Both the position numbers and the translations under genes were made by a program. Below the pieces are notes generated by a model. That model saw only the letters and a list, made by a program, of their open reading frames with translations. It was not told the DNA's origin and ran no database searches. From Diphasiastrum complanatum (taxonomy: Eukaryota > Streptophyta > Lycopodiopsida > Lycopodiales > Lycopodiaceae), in contig CM055099.1 of assembly GCA_029204225.1 (NCBI GenBank), forward strand, positions 43,330,234-43,394,233: 64,000 bases of DNA, read 5' to 3'. The first letter of the stretch is position 1. The number at the start of each line of letters is the position of its first letter. Positions 36,172-47,965 of the stretch are shown one piece after another.

Positions 36172-36904
36172 TGTAGTGGGTTTCTTTCCTTGCCTAACCT
36201 GAATCCAAGATCTAGTCAATCTAGCATCAAAGAGACGGAGTTAGTTGTCACGCGGAGGTTCGTTCCCATGAGAGCGATAGTATAGTTCAGATTTCAACAT
36301 GAATGGAGGATCTAACACTAACATCCATTAACACTACTTCCATTAATCCTAAATCCACAACAACGATAGAACCTTACTCTTCTCTCTCTCCCTTTCTCTC
36401 TCACAAAAAGCATAAGAAATAGCAATCCCAATAATGATCAAATCCAACAATTAGCAAATACCAAAGAAAGCATGAGAAATGGAGGAAAAGAGAGGAAAAG
36501 CAAGGACATTCATCAATCCATTTCTAAAGAGAACCAATCTGCTTTATTGAAATGAGGAAATGAACATGAGGAGCAACTCGAGTTGGTCCTTTTTTATAGT
36601 AGAGAGAAGGACCCTGGCCTCTGAATCCTATTGGTCTAGTCTTGCCTCTCTTTCTATTCAAATTTAAAAAGTGTGGAAACCATCAAATTTGGAGGGAAAT
36701 CCAACTTTATTCACTAACTTGACATTTAGGCCCTGCGATATTAAAAGTCCCGCAAAAAGGCCTAAAGTCCTTTTATTGACTTTTAACTAATCAATCAAAT
36801 AACTATGTGGTCATCAGGTTGGACTTACACACATAGGGTGCCAAATCCCTCTCACTTATTAACTAGAATTAGGCCCTGCCTTGGAATCCGCAAACCCTCC
36901 AACA
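36172..36904 (-). repeat. Gypsy II 3' LTR
   Basis: 733 bp, in element orientation TGTTGGAGGG...CCACTACA. A purine tract (GGTGGGGGATAC) abuts it. Its last half matches 43048-43423. Confidence 0.88.
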
Positions 36905-36957
36905 GTATCCCCCACCAAAATTGGTGGCGGTCCCACGACACCTGCAATATGCAGTTA

Positions 36958-37458
36958 TTAGGGACTTTTATTGGCTTCGCGCCGAATCTTAATTAAATGA
37001 TACTGCACCTTCTCCATAAAGTCAAGGCGTGCAGTATTGAAATCCAAATTATGTGGCAGGAAACAAACGTGGGCTTCGGCAATCCACTTGGAAGTTGTCC
37101 ATGAGGTGAAGCGGGATTCCCAAGAGCCTCCCATCATAGCCGCACGGAAATACAGACGAGCATTCGACAGCTGATCTTTGATTTGCTCTGAGGCCATCGG
37201 CTTATTTGGATCAAAAGCCAGGGTAGGAAGGCAATCGTCCCATTTGGTTGCCATTGACACCAACAGAGTTAGATCTTTTGCAAACATTGTCGATTGTTGC
37301 ACTGTTGGATCTGGAGAGTGGACAATCTGAGAGCTCAGCGAAGGATTCTGATACTGTATTGGCCAAATCGACGCAAAACAGTGGTTTTCTAAGTCATTTG
37401 CCATAAAAATATTGTGCTTCCGTTTCCTTATGCTAATGACTTCCTGACTTTTGCTCAT
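36958..37458 (-). CDS. Gypsy II extra 3' frame (ORF3), unidentified
   Basis: 166 codons from ATG at 37458: MSKSQEVISIRKRKHN, WPIQYQNPSLSSQIV, LARLYFRAAMMGGSW-like core and a basic tail (KIRREANKSP). It lies between integrase and the 3' LTR, where env-like or accessory frames occur in some plant gypsy elements. No membrane segment or signal peptide is visible, so env is unlikely. Function unknown. Confidence 0.55.
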   Translation of the reverse strand: MSKSQEVISIRKRKHNIFMANDLENHCFASIWPIQYQNPSLSSQIVHSPDPTVQQSTMFAKDLTLLVSMATKWDDCLPTLAFDPNKPMASEQIKDQLSNARLYFRAAMMGGSWESRFTSWTTSKWIAEAHVCFLPHNLDFNTARLDFMEKVQYHLIKIRREANKSP

Positions 37459-37597
37459 CACTCTTTCCTTATTATTATTTTTTTCAACTATCTTTTTCCC
37501 AAAATAGTTAGCAAATTAAATACTGAAAACAAAAAATTGAAAACAAATAAAATGAAAAAATATATTGAGATCAGGCTTGCTGAACTGGTGGAGCAGG

Positions 37598-38893
37598 CTA
37601 CCGAAACTTGCGTAATCGGCTGCCATTTACCGGAGTATCAAATCGTTTTCCATCCAAGTGCTCAAGAATTACTGTGCCATAGTTCAAGATTTCCTTCACT
37701 TTATACGGAACTTCCCCAGTAAACTTCAACTTACCCTTGATCAGCTTGGTTTTGTACATCAATGCAAGATCTCCTGCTTCCAGATCTTTCTTGTGCAATC
37801 GTCGATCATGCCATGCCTTGCGACAGGCTTTCTCTGCTGCTAAGGCATGAACTACCATCAATCGGGTTTCACATAATTTGTGCAATGCATCGTGACGAAA
37901 TTGTAAAGACTGATCATCATTTAATCGTTCTGTTGCTGTTATGCGTAAAGATGGGATTAGAAATTCAATTGGCATAACAACATCTTGATCATAAACCAGT
38001 TGAAACGGTGTTTGATTTGTACTATTTTTGTAAGCGATTCTGAATGCCCATAATGCTGCATACAGTTTATGTTCCCAATCAGACCGACTCGCTTCAACTA
38101 TCTTTGTCATAATGGTGCAGAGAATCTTATTGGAAGATTCAGCTTCGCCATTCCCTCTGGGATAATAGGGAGTACTAAATCTGTATATAACAAAAAAATC
38201 TTCCAGTAAACGCTTTATTGTTTGATTAACAAAGTGTGTACCCCGATCACTAACAATTTCGATCGGACATCCAAATCTGATTATAATATTTTCATATAGA
38301 AACTTGGCCGTAGATTTCGCATCAGCTACTTTGACAGCTTTGGCTTCAACCCACTTGGTCATATAATCAGTTGCGACGATAATGTATCGGGCCTAAGATC
38401 CTTGAGCAGCGGGATGAATAGGACCAATATAATCCAGTCCCCATTTTTCAAACAGTGCTTGCGATAAAACCGGATGTAGGGGTTCATAATTCTGTTGAGT
38501 AGGCTGTCATGCTCGCTGGCAGACATCACATGTCTGAATAAAATTTTCTGTGTCCTTATGAAGCGTAGGCCGCTAACAACCGGATTGCAAAAGTTTGCGA
38601 ACAGTAATATCTGTAGAGAAGTGTCTTCCACCCATGCCATCATGTGAAAACATGATTAGATCTGGTACTTCATGCGGTAAAACACATCTTCGTAAAATAT
38701 TATTTGATCCACGACGATACAATTGTCCTGCAATTAATTGATAAGGTTGAGCCTTATGCATCAATTGTCTTTTCTGTACTTTTGTCAAAGAGTCATTCGG
38801 TTGTCCTAGCATCAGGTACTCAACAATATTTGCCACCCACTCAGGTACTGCTTCAACATAGAACAACGCAGCATCTAGTAGTTCATCATCCAC
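37598..38893 (-). pseudogene. Gypsy II integrase
   Basis: The core at 37598-38362 begins TKWVEAKAVKVADAKST and contains catalytic Asp (SDRGTHF) and Glu (GNGEAESSNK), then LWAFRIAYKNSTNQTPFQLV and a C-terminal GDLALMYKTKLIKGKL segment. The zinc-binding N-terminal part lies in other frames at 38359-38893 (GRHFSTDITVRKLLQSG), so a frame break separates the two. Confidence 0.85.
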
Positions 38894-38920
38894 TTCAGTA
38901 TTAACTAGTGCGGATTCAAT

Positions 38921-39420
38921 TCATGAAACGTGATCGGCTAGATAATGTTGCTTCCCCTTTCTGACCACAATTCGAAAGTCAAATTCAGTCAATAATAATA
39001 ACCATCTTGCAATACGTCCAGTATTACACGTCTTATTTACGAAGTAAAGCAACGGTTGATGATCTGTATAAAATGCAAAGTGCGTTTCTATGAGATAGTG
39101 ACGAAATTTCCAAACAGAAAAAATCATAGCTAGCGCTTCATGTTCTGTTGTTGAATAATTCTTCTCTAGATCTGTAAGTTGTCTACTTGCAAATCGTATA
39201 GGATAATCTTTCTTATAGTCACCTGGTTGCGTCAAAACTGATCCAATGGCGTATTTTGAGGCATCCGTATGAACATGAAACTCTAATGTCCAATCTGGAG
39301 AACGCAGTATTGATGCTGAAGATAATGCCTTTTTTAACTTTTCAAAGGCTTCTAACGCCTCTACTGTCCAAATAGAAACAATAGTTAATTTGTATATAGG
39401 TCGTGCTAAATCCGCAAAGA
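38921..39420 (-). pseudogene. Gypsy II RNase H
   Basis: Reads HTDASKYAIGSVLTQPGDYK, PIRFASRQLTDLEKNYSTTE, HEALAMIFSVWKFRHYL and FYTDHQPLLYF, with the RNase H acidic residues present. Stops near 39420 and 38921 bound it. Confidence 0.82.
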
Positions 39421-39433
39421 AGATAATAAAAAT

Positions 39434-40219
39434 TCAATAGTAGTTCGCATCACCCATAAACACATAAACTTCTCGAATTGTTGCTAGCGGTGGCAATTCC
39501 ACAATAACTTTGATCTTAGAATAATCGGTGGCAATACCATTTCTTGATATCACATGTCCAAGCACCACTCCGTGAGAAACCCATATCTGGCATTTTTCTA
39601 GATTTAGAGAAATTTGATATTTGCGGCATCTTTCAAAGACTTTCTCCAATCGATCCAGGTGGTCTATATCTATACTATGAACTCCCAAGTTGTCCAAGTA
39701 AATTTCAAGGAATTTCTGCAGATAATCTTTAAAGGCAAATTGCATTACTCTTTGGAATGAACTTGGTGCATTACAGAGTCCAAACGGCATTACTTTGTAA
39801 GCATAGGTGCCCCATTCTATTGCAAAAGTAGTTTTGTGGCGATCGGTAGGTGCAATCTTAATCTGGTTGTAACCACTAAATCCATCCAGGAAACTATAAG
39901 CTTCTGCTCCAGCAAGGGGATCCAAATTGCTTTCAGTAAAAGGTAACGGAAAGTGATCCTTCCATGTCACTTTATTCAATGCTTTGAGATTCACACAGAT
40001 TCGCAATTTCTCATTTTTCTCAGGAACAATGACAATCGGTGAAATCCATTCGGTATGCTTGATCTCATAAATGAAATCGGCGTCAAGCAATCTCTGAAGT
40101 TCTTTCTTTATCAGATCTGCCACATTAGGATTATAGCGATAGAACTTTGTAACCTTTGGTACTGCATCAGGTACTAAAGGTATGGTATGTTCAATGACTG
40201 ATGTCGGAATACCCTTCAA
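39434..40219 (-). pseudogene. Gypsy II reverse transcriptase with altered active site
   Basis: RT motifs RLLDADFIYEIKHTEWISPI, LRICVNLKALN, FLDGFSGYNQI and MPFGLCNAPSSFQ are present. The catalytic motif reads YLDNLGVHS: the second aspartate of the xxDD pair is Asn, which should abolish polymerisation. Confidence 0.85.
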
Positions 40220-40282
40220 ATCTTGATAAGTTTATGCAAAACAATCTTGATACTTAATAAGTAGCAAACGGAGTGCTTGATA

Positions 40283-41227
40283 CTATTCTGGAGTAAGTTG
40301 TGATCCCACTTGTACAATCTTTTCTGGTTCTCCTGGTTTTGCAAGATTCATTGGCTGCGTCCTAGCTGGGCCATCGTAAACCTCTTTAGATTCCGGCATG
40401 TGTTCTTCAAGTTCACGATGTGCTTTAGGTAACATGATAACCACATCATCTAGTGTATAACGTTTAAAATGCTCTGGCATATCATGCTGGACTACATTTG
40501 CTTGTTCTTTTTTGAAAGGACTTGTCTTGGATCTTCGTTTAGTCTTCTTAGCAGGAATTGATCGTGGAGGTGATGACTTTCAGGATGATAAATCTTTCTT
40601 CTCAGGTGAAGACTTCCTAGACGATGATGTCTTGCTGGAGATCTGACTTGAAGAATCATTCTTGACTTTTCCTTTGCCTTTCTCCAATAGAGGTGGCACT
40701 TTCTTTAAATTGATCTTTTGAGGGGGATTTTCCCATTTCACGACCGTATTATAATGTTGCTTTGCTTGTTTCTTCGTCATCGAACTTGTCATCCTGTCTC
40801 CCTTCAATATAATTATTTTGGGCGATTTGATTGTTGGTTCATCAGGAACATTACACACTCCAAATATGGTCGGATCCATATGATGTAGAATCTGTTCATC
40901 CGTAAGTTTTGCATTGCCATCATAAGTTAAGACATGGCTCATTGGTATGAGATCATCCTCAATTGGATCTGGTATAGGTTCCATTGATATCCAGGCTACA
41001 TTCAGCACATTTAGTGGAAACGTGATTGGCGTATCCAAAGTTCGATCCAACAAGGAAATCTCGCTCATCTCTGATTGAATATCTTGTTGACACATATATC
41101 CTGTTGTACAATCAATTGTTGCAAGAGCTTTGTTCCAATTAACAGTATCTGTTTGAAAATCATAGTGAACTCCCAATTTTTTTCTCTGGTCGATCACAAG
41201 TGTGATCTGTTGTTGATGAATTGTCAT
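40283..41227 (-). pseudogene. Gypsy II protease-RT spacer
   Basis: Open segments with Ser/Lys-rich composition (KNDSSSQISSKTSSSRKS) and a stop near 40580, without a catalytic domain. Such a variable linker is usual in Tat/Athila-type pol. Confidence 0.55.
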
Positions 41228-41393
41228 CCGCTTTTTGAACCACTGGCTTCATAATCCAAGTCGTAGGATCAATTTTAACTGCACGTTCACGATTTTCAAA
41301 AGTGATTTTGCCGGTACCCCAGTTATGAACTACTTGCGCAACTCGTATCCATGCACGTCCTAAGAGAACTCGGTAGACATTTGGTGCTTCTGG

Positions 41394-41909
41394 TTAGTCC
41401 ATCACGATGAAAGTAATGACGAATTGTACTCCTGCAATCCTGACAGGTATATCTTCCACCATTCCTCGTGGACGAAACGTCGTTTGATCAGCTAGCTTAA
41501 TAGCAAAAGTAGCAGGCTTAATCTTTGTAAGGCCCCATTTTGTACATAGCTTTGTAGAAATCAGGTTAACTCCTGAACCGCCATCTATCACAGCTGCTTC
41601 TTTAGAAAATTGTCTATGTTGTATCGACAGAGTGATATTCTTTTGTTCACTTTCCCAAGCTGCTCCAACATGTAGTACATCATTAGATTCTTCAAATCCA
41701 GCACAAAAAAGGAGCTCCTGATGGTCTTCTGATTCTTCTTGAGCTAACTTTTGCGCTAAGACTTCTTTTTCTTTTGGCACCAACTTTAGGAGCTCTCTCA
41801 ATGAAATATTGATCTTGCTAGACAAAATATTCATGAATAATTCTGTATGCGGAGCTTTCGGTTCCGTCATCTTGAAGGGTTCTTCGTAATAATGTAATTG
41901 ATCATTCAT
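41394..41909 (-). pseudogene. Gypsy II aspartic protease
   Basis: Contains SKEAAVIDGGSGVNLI, the retropepsin active-site region with DGG instead of D-S/T-G, then IKLADQTTFRPRGMVEDIPV. Its ATG overlaps the upstream gag stop (ATGA region near 41906-41909), so it is in a different frame from gag. Confidence 0.75.
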
Positions 41910-43047
41910 ATCCTACGTAAATTTCTTGGAGGCTGCAATGGTGAAGACCGAACTTCAGCTGTTACTTTAGCAGCTTCAAGTTCCTCTTCTTCTTGCAGAT
42001 GCTTAACCCACTGTCTCATATCATGATATCTTCGTTTTTCTGTATTAAGATTTGGATAGACTTTCGATGCTGTTGGTGTATCGTTCAATGGTATAGAATC
42101 AGCAGGTATTGAATCCACTACTGGTTCTTTTTGCTTTTGTGCTCTGGTGACCACCATCAAGGGTGCACTTGGTTTATTATGAGCTACCGATCCTTGCTTG
42201 ATTGTTATCAAATTTACATGTGCTGTAGCTAGTGGTAGCTTCGGTCTTGTTGGACAGTCTTTATAGAAATGCCCATGTCCACAGTCACGATAAAATGGTA
42301 CAAATTTTTTTTTATTTGGGCATTCTGCAACTCTGTGATTTTCTCCACATGCAAAGCATCCAAGTGGTGCTCTAGCCCAATTTCTCGAGGCTTGTTGTTG
42401 AGCAGCAGCATAAATGGCATACTGTTTTGAAGATCCACCTTCCTGATCATTACCATAGCTCCATTGCTCAGCACTTCCGTAAGGTTCTGGTTCCATCAAA
42501 TTGACAGGAGGAGCGGAGTGCTTTGGTGGGGCAGGCAAAGCTAGACGTTCCGGATATCCCATCTAGGCATACCATTGCTGAATCATCCGAGGGTTGAAGT
42601 TGAAAAAGGCAGTCTCATGGTCAAGTGAATTACGCAGATGACAAACACTGATTTCCATTCGTTTTTTCAATTGAGGACACTCGTTCACTGTGTGATTTCC
42701 TATACAAATAGAACACCATACATTTTCCTTGGTAGGAAAAGTCTTTGCAAACTTCTCAGGTTCCTTGTTCGCTTCTCCGTGAAAATTTTCCAATGCTTTG
42801 ATCTTCTCATCAAATTGCAATTGCAACTTTTCCATCTGTTTCTGCTGGGTCTTCCCAAGTTTCTCGAACTCATTGAGCATCATTTCTACAGTAGCATTGG
42901 CATTCGTTGATGCAATAGTGGTGGATGTTGTAGTAGTCTACCCTGCTATATAAGGCAACATACTAACATTCGACTCATCATCTGAATCTTCATCATCCTC
43001 CCGAATTGCATCATCCATCGCATTTTGCAAAAGTGCGTACTCGTTAT
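41906..43047 (-). pseudogene. Gypsy II gag with three zinc-knuckle-like motifs
   Basis: One frame interrupted by TAG at 42938 and 42563. Knuckle-like motifs are CSICIGNHTVNEC, CFACGENHRVAEC and YRDCGHGHFYKDC (first Cys replaced by Tyr). The gag N-terminus is missing: upstream of 43047 the frame is fused to LTR sequence. Confidence 0.75.
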
Positions 43048-43423
43048 GGGAACCAATCTGCTTTATTGAAATGAGGAAATGAACATGAGGAGCAACTCGA
43101 GTTGGTCTTTTTTTATAGTAGAGAGAAGGACCCTGGCCTCTGAATCCTATTGGTCCAGTCTTGCCTCTCTTTTTATTCAAATTTAAAAAAGTGTGGGAAC
43201 CATCAAATTTGGAGGAAAACCCAACTTTATTCACTAACTTGACATTTAGGCCCTACGACATTAAAAGTCCTGCAAAAAGGCCTAAATTTCTTTTATTGAC
43301 TTTTAACTAATCAATCAAATAACTATGTGGTCATCGGGTTGGACTTACACACGCAGGGTGCCAAATCCCTCTCACTTATTAACTAGGGTTAGGGTTGCCT
43401 TGGAATCCGCAAACCCTCCAACA
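43048..43423 (-). repeat. Gypsy II 5' LTR fragment
   Basis: Matches the outer half of the 3' LTR. The inner half, primer site and leader are deleted. Confidence 0.88.
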
Positions 43424-43428
43424 TTGTG

Positions 43429-44315
43429 TACATGGAGCTATGCAAGTGGATGGATGTTATCTTACTGTAAAATCAAGTAATGGATCTGGAAAACAAAGTT
43501 TGTTCAATGACTTTGATGATCAAGTTGAAGATCAAGAGGTTGAAATCAAAACGCTTCAACTAGTCAAAAGGGAAGTTGGCAATTTGGAACTAGTCAAGAG
43601 CATCAAAGGAGAGGTAATTGGCAAAGATGTTATGGATCTATTTTTGCAGCATATTGAGGACTCAACTAAGATCAAAGTATCAGCAAGGAAGTGTTGTTCA
43701 AGTTTACTTTACTTGTTCTATCTCATGTTTGAGCAATTTCATGTGGATGTGTGCAAATTGTCAAGATATGGTAAAACTAGCTACATTGGTGAGCATTGTT
43801 TTGATGTTGGATTTGTACTAGCATTCTTGGCTGATTTTGCTAATGGAAATGAAGTTATTGGAGGTTCATTATGTCACTCATTCATGGTCAAGTCATCAAG
43901 GTATTATGGTATCTTGAGGGAAGATGAAGATGGAGGCTCATTCATGGAGTATCATGGTGGATACAAAGCAACAAAGGACAAAGGAGGAGGAAACATGCAA
44001 GCAAAAGTTGATCACTCACATTTATTGTTTGTTTGCTGTATTTTTCCAGAGAGTTCAGAGTTGGAAGCATGGTGGAATCATCTCATTTACATTCTATTTG
44101 ATTCTTCATATTCTAGTCACATTTTGACATGTAAAATTGATGTAAGAAATAGTGAAGCATCCCAAGTGGACACTATTCTCTATATCAATTATGGTTGTTT
44201 CTATTTTGAGCATTACATGATCATTGAAAGAAGATCTATTCTTAGGAAGAAGATCATTCTTATGATGGATCAAAATTCAATTGGCAAAAACTATGCTAGG
44301 AGCATTGGAAGCTAG
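43429..44315 (+). pseudogene. Non-retroviral insert within copia 3, open frame
   Basis: Open from before the gypsy II border to a stop at 44315. Across the empty site the frame joins the copia RT N-terminal piece (..GGSSC/VHGAMQVDG). It reads DCYLTVKSSNGSG-like sequence, EVEIKTLQLVKREVGNLELV, FEQFHVDVCKLSRYGKTSY, ELEAWWNHLIYILF and VDTILYINYGCFYFEH. This is not RT. A diverged copy lies at 52039-52715 (minus), again next to a copia RT N-terminus. Function and origin unknown. Confidence 0.5.
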
Positions 44316-44374
44316 GAAAGCGACTTTTGAGGTACATCATTGGAACTCGAGATTTTGGCATATTGTATGAGGGA

Positions 44375-44700
44375 TCATCAAGAGGATGATCAAGGATCTT
44401 CACTTGCTGGACTTTTTAGAGAGCCCAATCATCTTTTGTGACAATCAATCAGCCCAAAGAATGGCATCCATTCCTATCTTTCATGCTAGGAGCAAGCATA
44501 TTGAGATACAATATCATTTTGTAAGGGAGCGAGTCATTGCAAAGGAGGTGGAGCTTCAACATGTGTCTTCAAGGGAATGTGTAGCTGATATAATCACCAA
44601 AGCATTGGGAAAAGACTTGTTGATGAAGCATAGGACTTCACTTGGAGTATTATCAAAGTCTATGCTAAAACTAGTTGAAGAAGGTGTGAAAGATTCAACT
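44375..44700 (+). pseudogene. Copia 3 RNase H C-terminal part
   Basis: Reads SPIIFCDNQSAQRMASIPIF, HARSKHIEIQYHFVRERVIA, VELQHVSSRECVADIITKAL and a terminal LGV. These are the end-of-pol hallmarks of copia elements. Confidence 0.8.
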
Positions 44701-44819
44701 AGTTTCATCACATTTTGCAATATTTTCATATTTGGCATATTGAGGCCAAAACTTGTTTTAGACTTAGAGGTTGACTTTTCAAAGTTCATTAGCCTAAATT
44801 TCATTTGAATAAACACTTT

Positions 44820-45240
44820 TTGAAAGTGTGGGAAAGATAAAATGCGAGTTTGAGTAGATTCAATTTGATAAGTTGGGTACATTGAATCTAGACCCAAAAT
44901 TAGTAGGGTTAGCATTTTGGTGGGAAAGCCAAGTGGCCAAATAGGGTTTGGACCTGCTATAAAAGGATGTAACTCGTGGAGAGAGTGATCTTCTCTCTTC
45001 TCTATCTCATTTCATGCTTATACATGGTTCTCTTGGGTTCTACTATCTATTGGTACACTATCATGGTGATTGCTTGCAATTCTATGGGTAGAATGATCTA
45101 TATTTGCTATTTTTGGATCCACATGTGTGAAATAAAGTAGCTTTTTGGTTTTGTATGGAACAGTACATAATCATTTCATTCAATTTTGATCAAGTTCTAT
45201 TAGTGTTTGCATCTCAAATTGTGTGTAGATGCTAATTTTT
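44820..45240 (+). repeat. Putative copia 3/4 LTR with promoter elements
   Basis: Follows copia RNase H. It carries a TATA box (TATAAAAGG at 44958-44966), a pyrimidine-rich stretch downstream and a polyadenylation signal AATAAA at 45131-45136. No second LTR copy is in the window, so the ends are approximate. Confidence 0.5.
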
Positions 45241-45248
45241 TTACATTG

Positions 45249-46905
45249 GTGAGATTGGTAGTGTATTTCTCTTTCTAACCAAAGATCATGCAAGTAGATT
45301 GGATCTTAAGGATCTGAAATCTTTCACAGAAGTGACAAAGCCCTCTTTGTCAAGGACAAGCATAAAGGAAGGCGTAAGAACCAGTTCTCTCAAGCATTCA
45401 ACAAAGACAAAGCCAAGGATTGATACAAAGATGGTGAAGAGGATGATTCATCTCATCCCTTTACTTCAAAGACCAAGAAGAAAAAAGTAAAGTGTTTCTT
45501 CTGTGGAAAGAAGGGGCACTATGCCTCTGATTGCTTTAAGAAGAAAACCCAACTCAAGCAAGCAAATCTCTCCAAAGAGATTGAAGAAGATTTTGTTCCA
45601 AGTGACGGAGAAGGATCACTCATGGTGGTTTTTCTTCAGCACCTTTTAAGAAAGATGGAGCTTGGTACATAGATATTGGAGCTTCTTCACATATGTGCTG
45701 TTCAAAGAAGTCTTTTGACTCAATTTTACCTTACAAAGGACTTAAGAGATCTATTTACACTGCTAATGATCTAAATGCTCTATAGAAGGAATTGACAACA
45801 TTCCATTGAAACTTGCTTCTTCAAAAGTTCTTGCACTTTCTAGTGTTCTTTTTATTCCAAAACTTACAAAGAACTTGATTAGTGTGGGAAAGTTGCTTGA
45901 TAGTGGTTGTGATGTAAAATTCAACTCCAATACTTGCTTTATCAAGAAAAATGATGAGGTCCTAGCTGATGGATCTAGATATGGTGGAATTTTCAAGTTG
46001 AATTCTTATGAGAATGCAAACCTTTGCGAAGTTGTTTTTTTTATCTGAGGAGGAGTTGTGGCATGAAAGGTTGGGTCACCCTAACTTTAAGTCTATGTCT
46101 TCCATGGTCAAGACAGCAAAGGCTATTTTCCTTCCAAAATCTCTTTCCAAAGATTTCAAGCCTTGTGAGGCTTGTGCCATTGCAAAATCACATAAAAAGC
46201 CGTATCAAAAGTCTTTTATCAAGACTACTCATCCTTTGGAGCTTATACACTCGGATGTTCATTTTTCTTCTTCTAAAAGTATTGGTGGTGCAACATGTTT
46301 TGTCACCTTTATTGATGACTTTACTAGATATACTTGGTTGTATCTACTTTCTTCAAAAGCTATGGTATTTGATCACTTCCTAATCTTCAAAGCTTACATT
46401 GAGAAACAGTTTTCTTTCACAAAGTCAAAGCTTTAAGATGTGATGCAGGAGGTGAATACATCTCCAACAAGTTTCATGAATATTGTGAAGGTGAAGGAAT
46501 AAAGAGAGAGTTTTCTTATGCTTATTCTCCATCTCGAAATGGAATTGCTAAGAGGAGAAACAGATCTTTATGTAAATGTGCTATAGCAATCCGAGTTGAA
46601 GCTTCTTTGCCTATAGAATATTGGGGTGAAGCTATAAATTGTGCAAACTATTTGTGCAATAGATTACTCACAATGCACTTGCTGGAAAATCACCTTTTGA
46701 AGTCTTGTTTAAGAAGAAACCTACGGTAGATCACCTTAGAGTTTTTGGATGTGTTTGCTTTGTTCATGTACCCTTGGAAACAAGGAAAAGAGATGATCCT
46801 AATTCTATTAAAGGGATCATGGTTGGATACATCCAACAAGAAAGCTTATAGCATCTATGTTCCCTCTACCTCAACTACAATTGAGAGTAGGGATGTTATA
46901 TTCCA
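45249..46905 (+). pseudogene. Copia 4: gag C-terminus, protease, integrase (decayed)
   Basis: A diverged relative of copia 2. The zinc knuckle CFFCGKKGHYASDC is at about 45500. The protease site is broken (YIDIGASSHM). Then come LASSKVLALSSVLFIPKLTK, integrase ELWHERLGHPNFKSM, CEACAIAKSHKKPY and FIDDFTRYTWLY. The catalytic-Glu segment reads GIAKRRNRS, so Glu is Lys. Multiple frameshifts and stops; RT is absent. The end abuts a GA tract. Confidence 0.8.
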
Positions 46906-47077
46906 TGCTATCTTTTGTTTGAACAGATATACTATAATGCATTTTAGAAAAGAGTAGTAAAATATAGTGCAAACTTGGCCATTTGCAATCAAATGAAAGT
47001 AAAGTGGCCATTTGTAGCCGTAGGAAGGTGATCTTGACCTTTGAAAATGCCATAAATGTAGTTGGAGGTATCCATAC

Positions 47078-47253
<176 letters not shown>

Positions 47254-47489
47254 GGACGCTTTTATATTCATACATAGTTTGCAGATCGTTCCTAGGAAAA
47301 AATCGTCCCCGGTAATGTGATGATACATAGTTTTGCTCCCAAACTGCGATAGGGACGAGTTACAGCAGCAAATTATTTACCAACCCTTTCATGAACAGCT
47401 GAACCGATCGTTGATTTACTCATTTTTTGTTATATAGCATTTGTATGTTAAGACTATGCCTACAAGAGGATATCATGTTATTGCATTCA

Positions 47490-47790
47490 ACCTGGAGCTT
47501 GCTCGTGTTGTTTGCATGCGGTGTTTTTCGCAATGTTGTTTGCTCCACCTCAAGGTCAAAGACAACTGCCATAGCCAACAAAGTTATTATAGAAGTTAAC
47601 TTTGCAACTTGAAAAAAAGTTCCATCATAGTCAACTTCAAGAATATACTTCTTTTGCTACCAATCAAGCTTTGTACTTCTCCATTAAGTCATCTGCACTA
47701 TACTTCTTCTTGAACACCCATTTATTATGTATAACTTTTTGGCCACTTATGTTATTATCCAAGGCCAATATCTCCTCATCCATGGCTTAT
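47490..47790 (-). pseudogene. Copia RT remnant
   Basis: The minus strand reads KVIHNKWVFKKKYSADDLME, then VDYDGTFFQVAKLTSI and AVVFDLEVEQTT, corresponding to the first third of copia RT up to just before the Mg-binding DVKTAF segment. Stops interrupt it. Isolated from any other domain on that strand. Confidence 0.65.
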
Positions 47791-47965
47791 TTCCACTACT
47801 AACATCAGATTTTTACAATTTCGGACCTGATTTTTGCTACTACTGATTCTGCCAGATTGTTGCAGGGTTTTTAGCTATTGATTTCAGAGGGAAATCTTGA
47901 TTGAGTTTGATAAGATACTGGTTGCTGAAAAATCAGGTTGCTAAGAATTGTTACGGATCAGAACA

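Larger units (their letters stand above)
36172..43423 (-). mobile_element. Ty3/gypsy element II, inserted in copia 3
   Basis: Flanked by TTGTG at 36167-36171 and 43424-43428. It has a complete 3' LTR (36172-36904) and a 5' LTR fragment (43048-43423) joined directly to gag. Minus-strand order is gag, protease, spacer, RT, RNase H, integrase, an extra frame, 3' LTR. Integrase with TKWVEA places it in the non-chromovirus (Tat/Athila-like) branch by inference. Stops and a mutated RT active site make it inactive. Confidence 0.9.
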
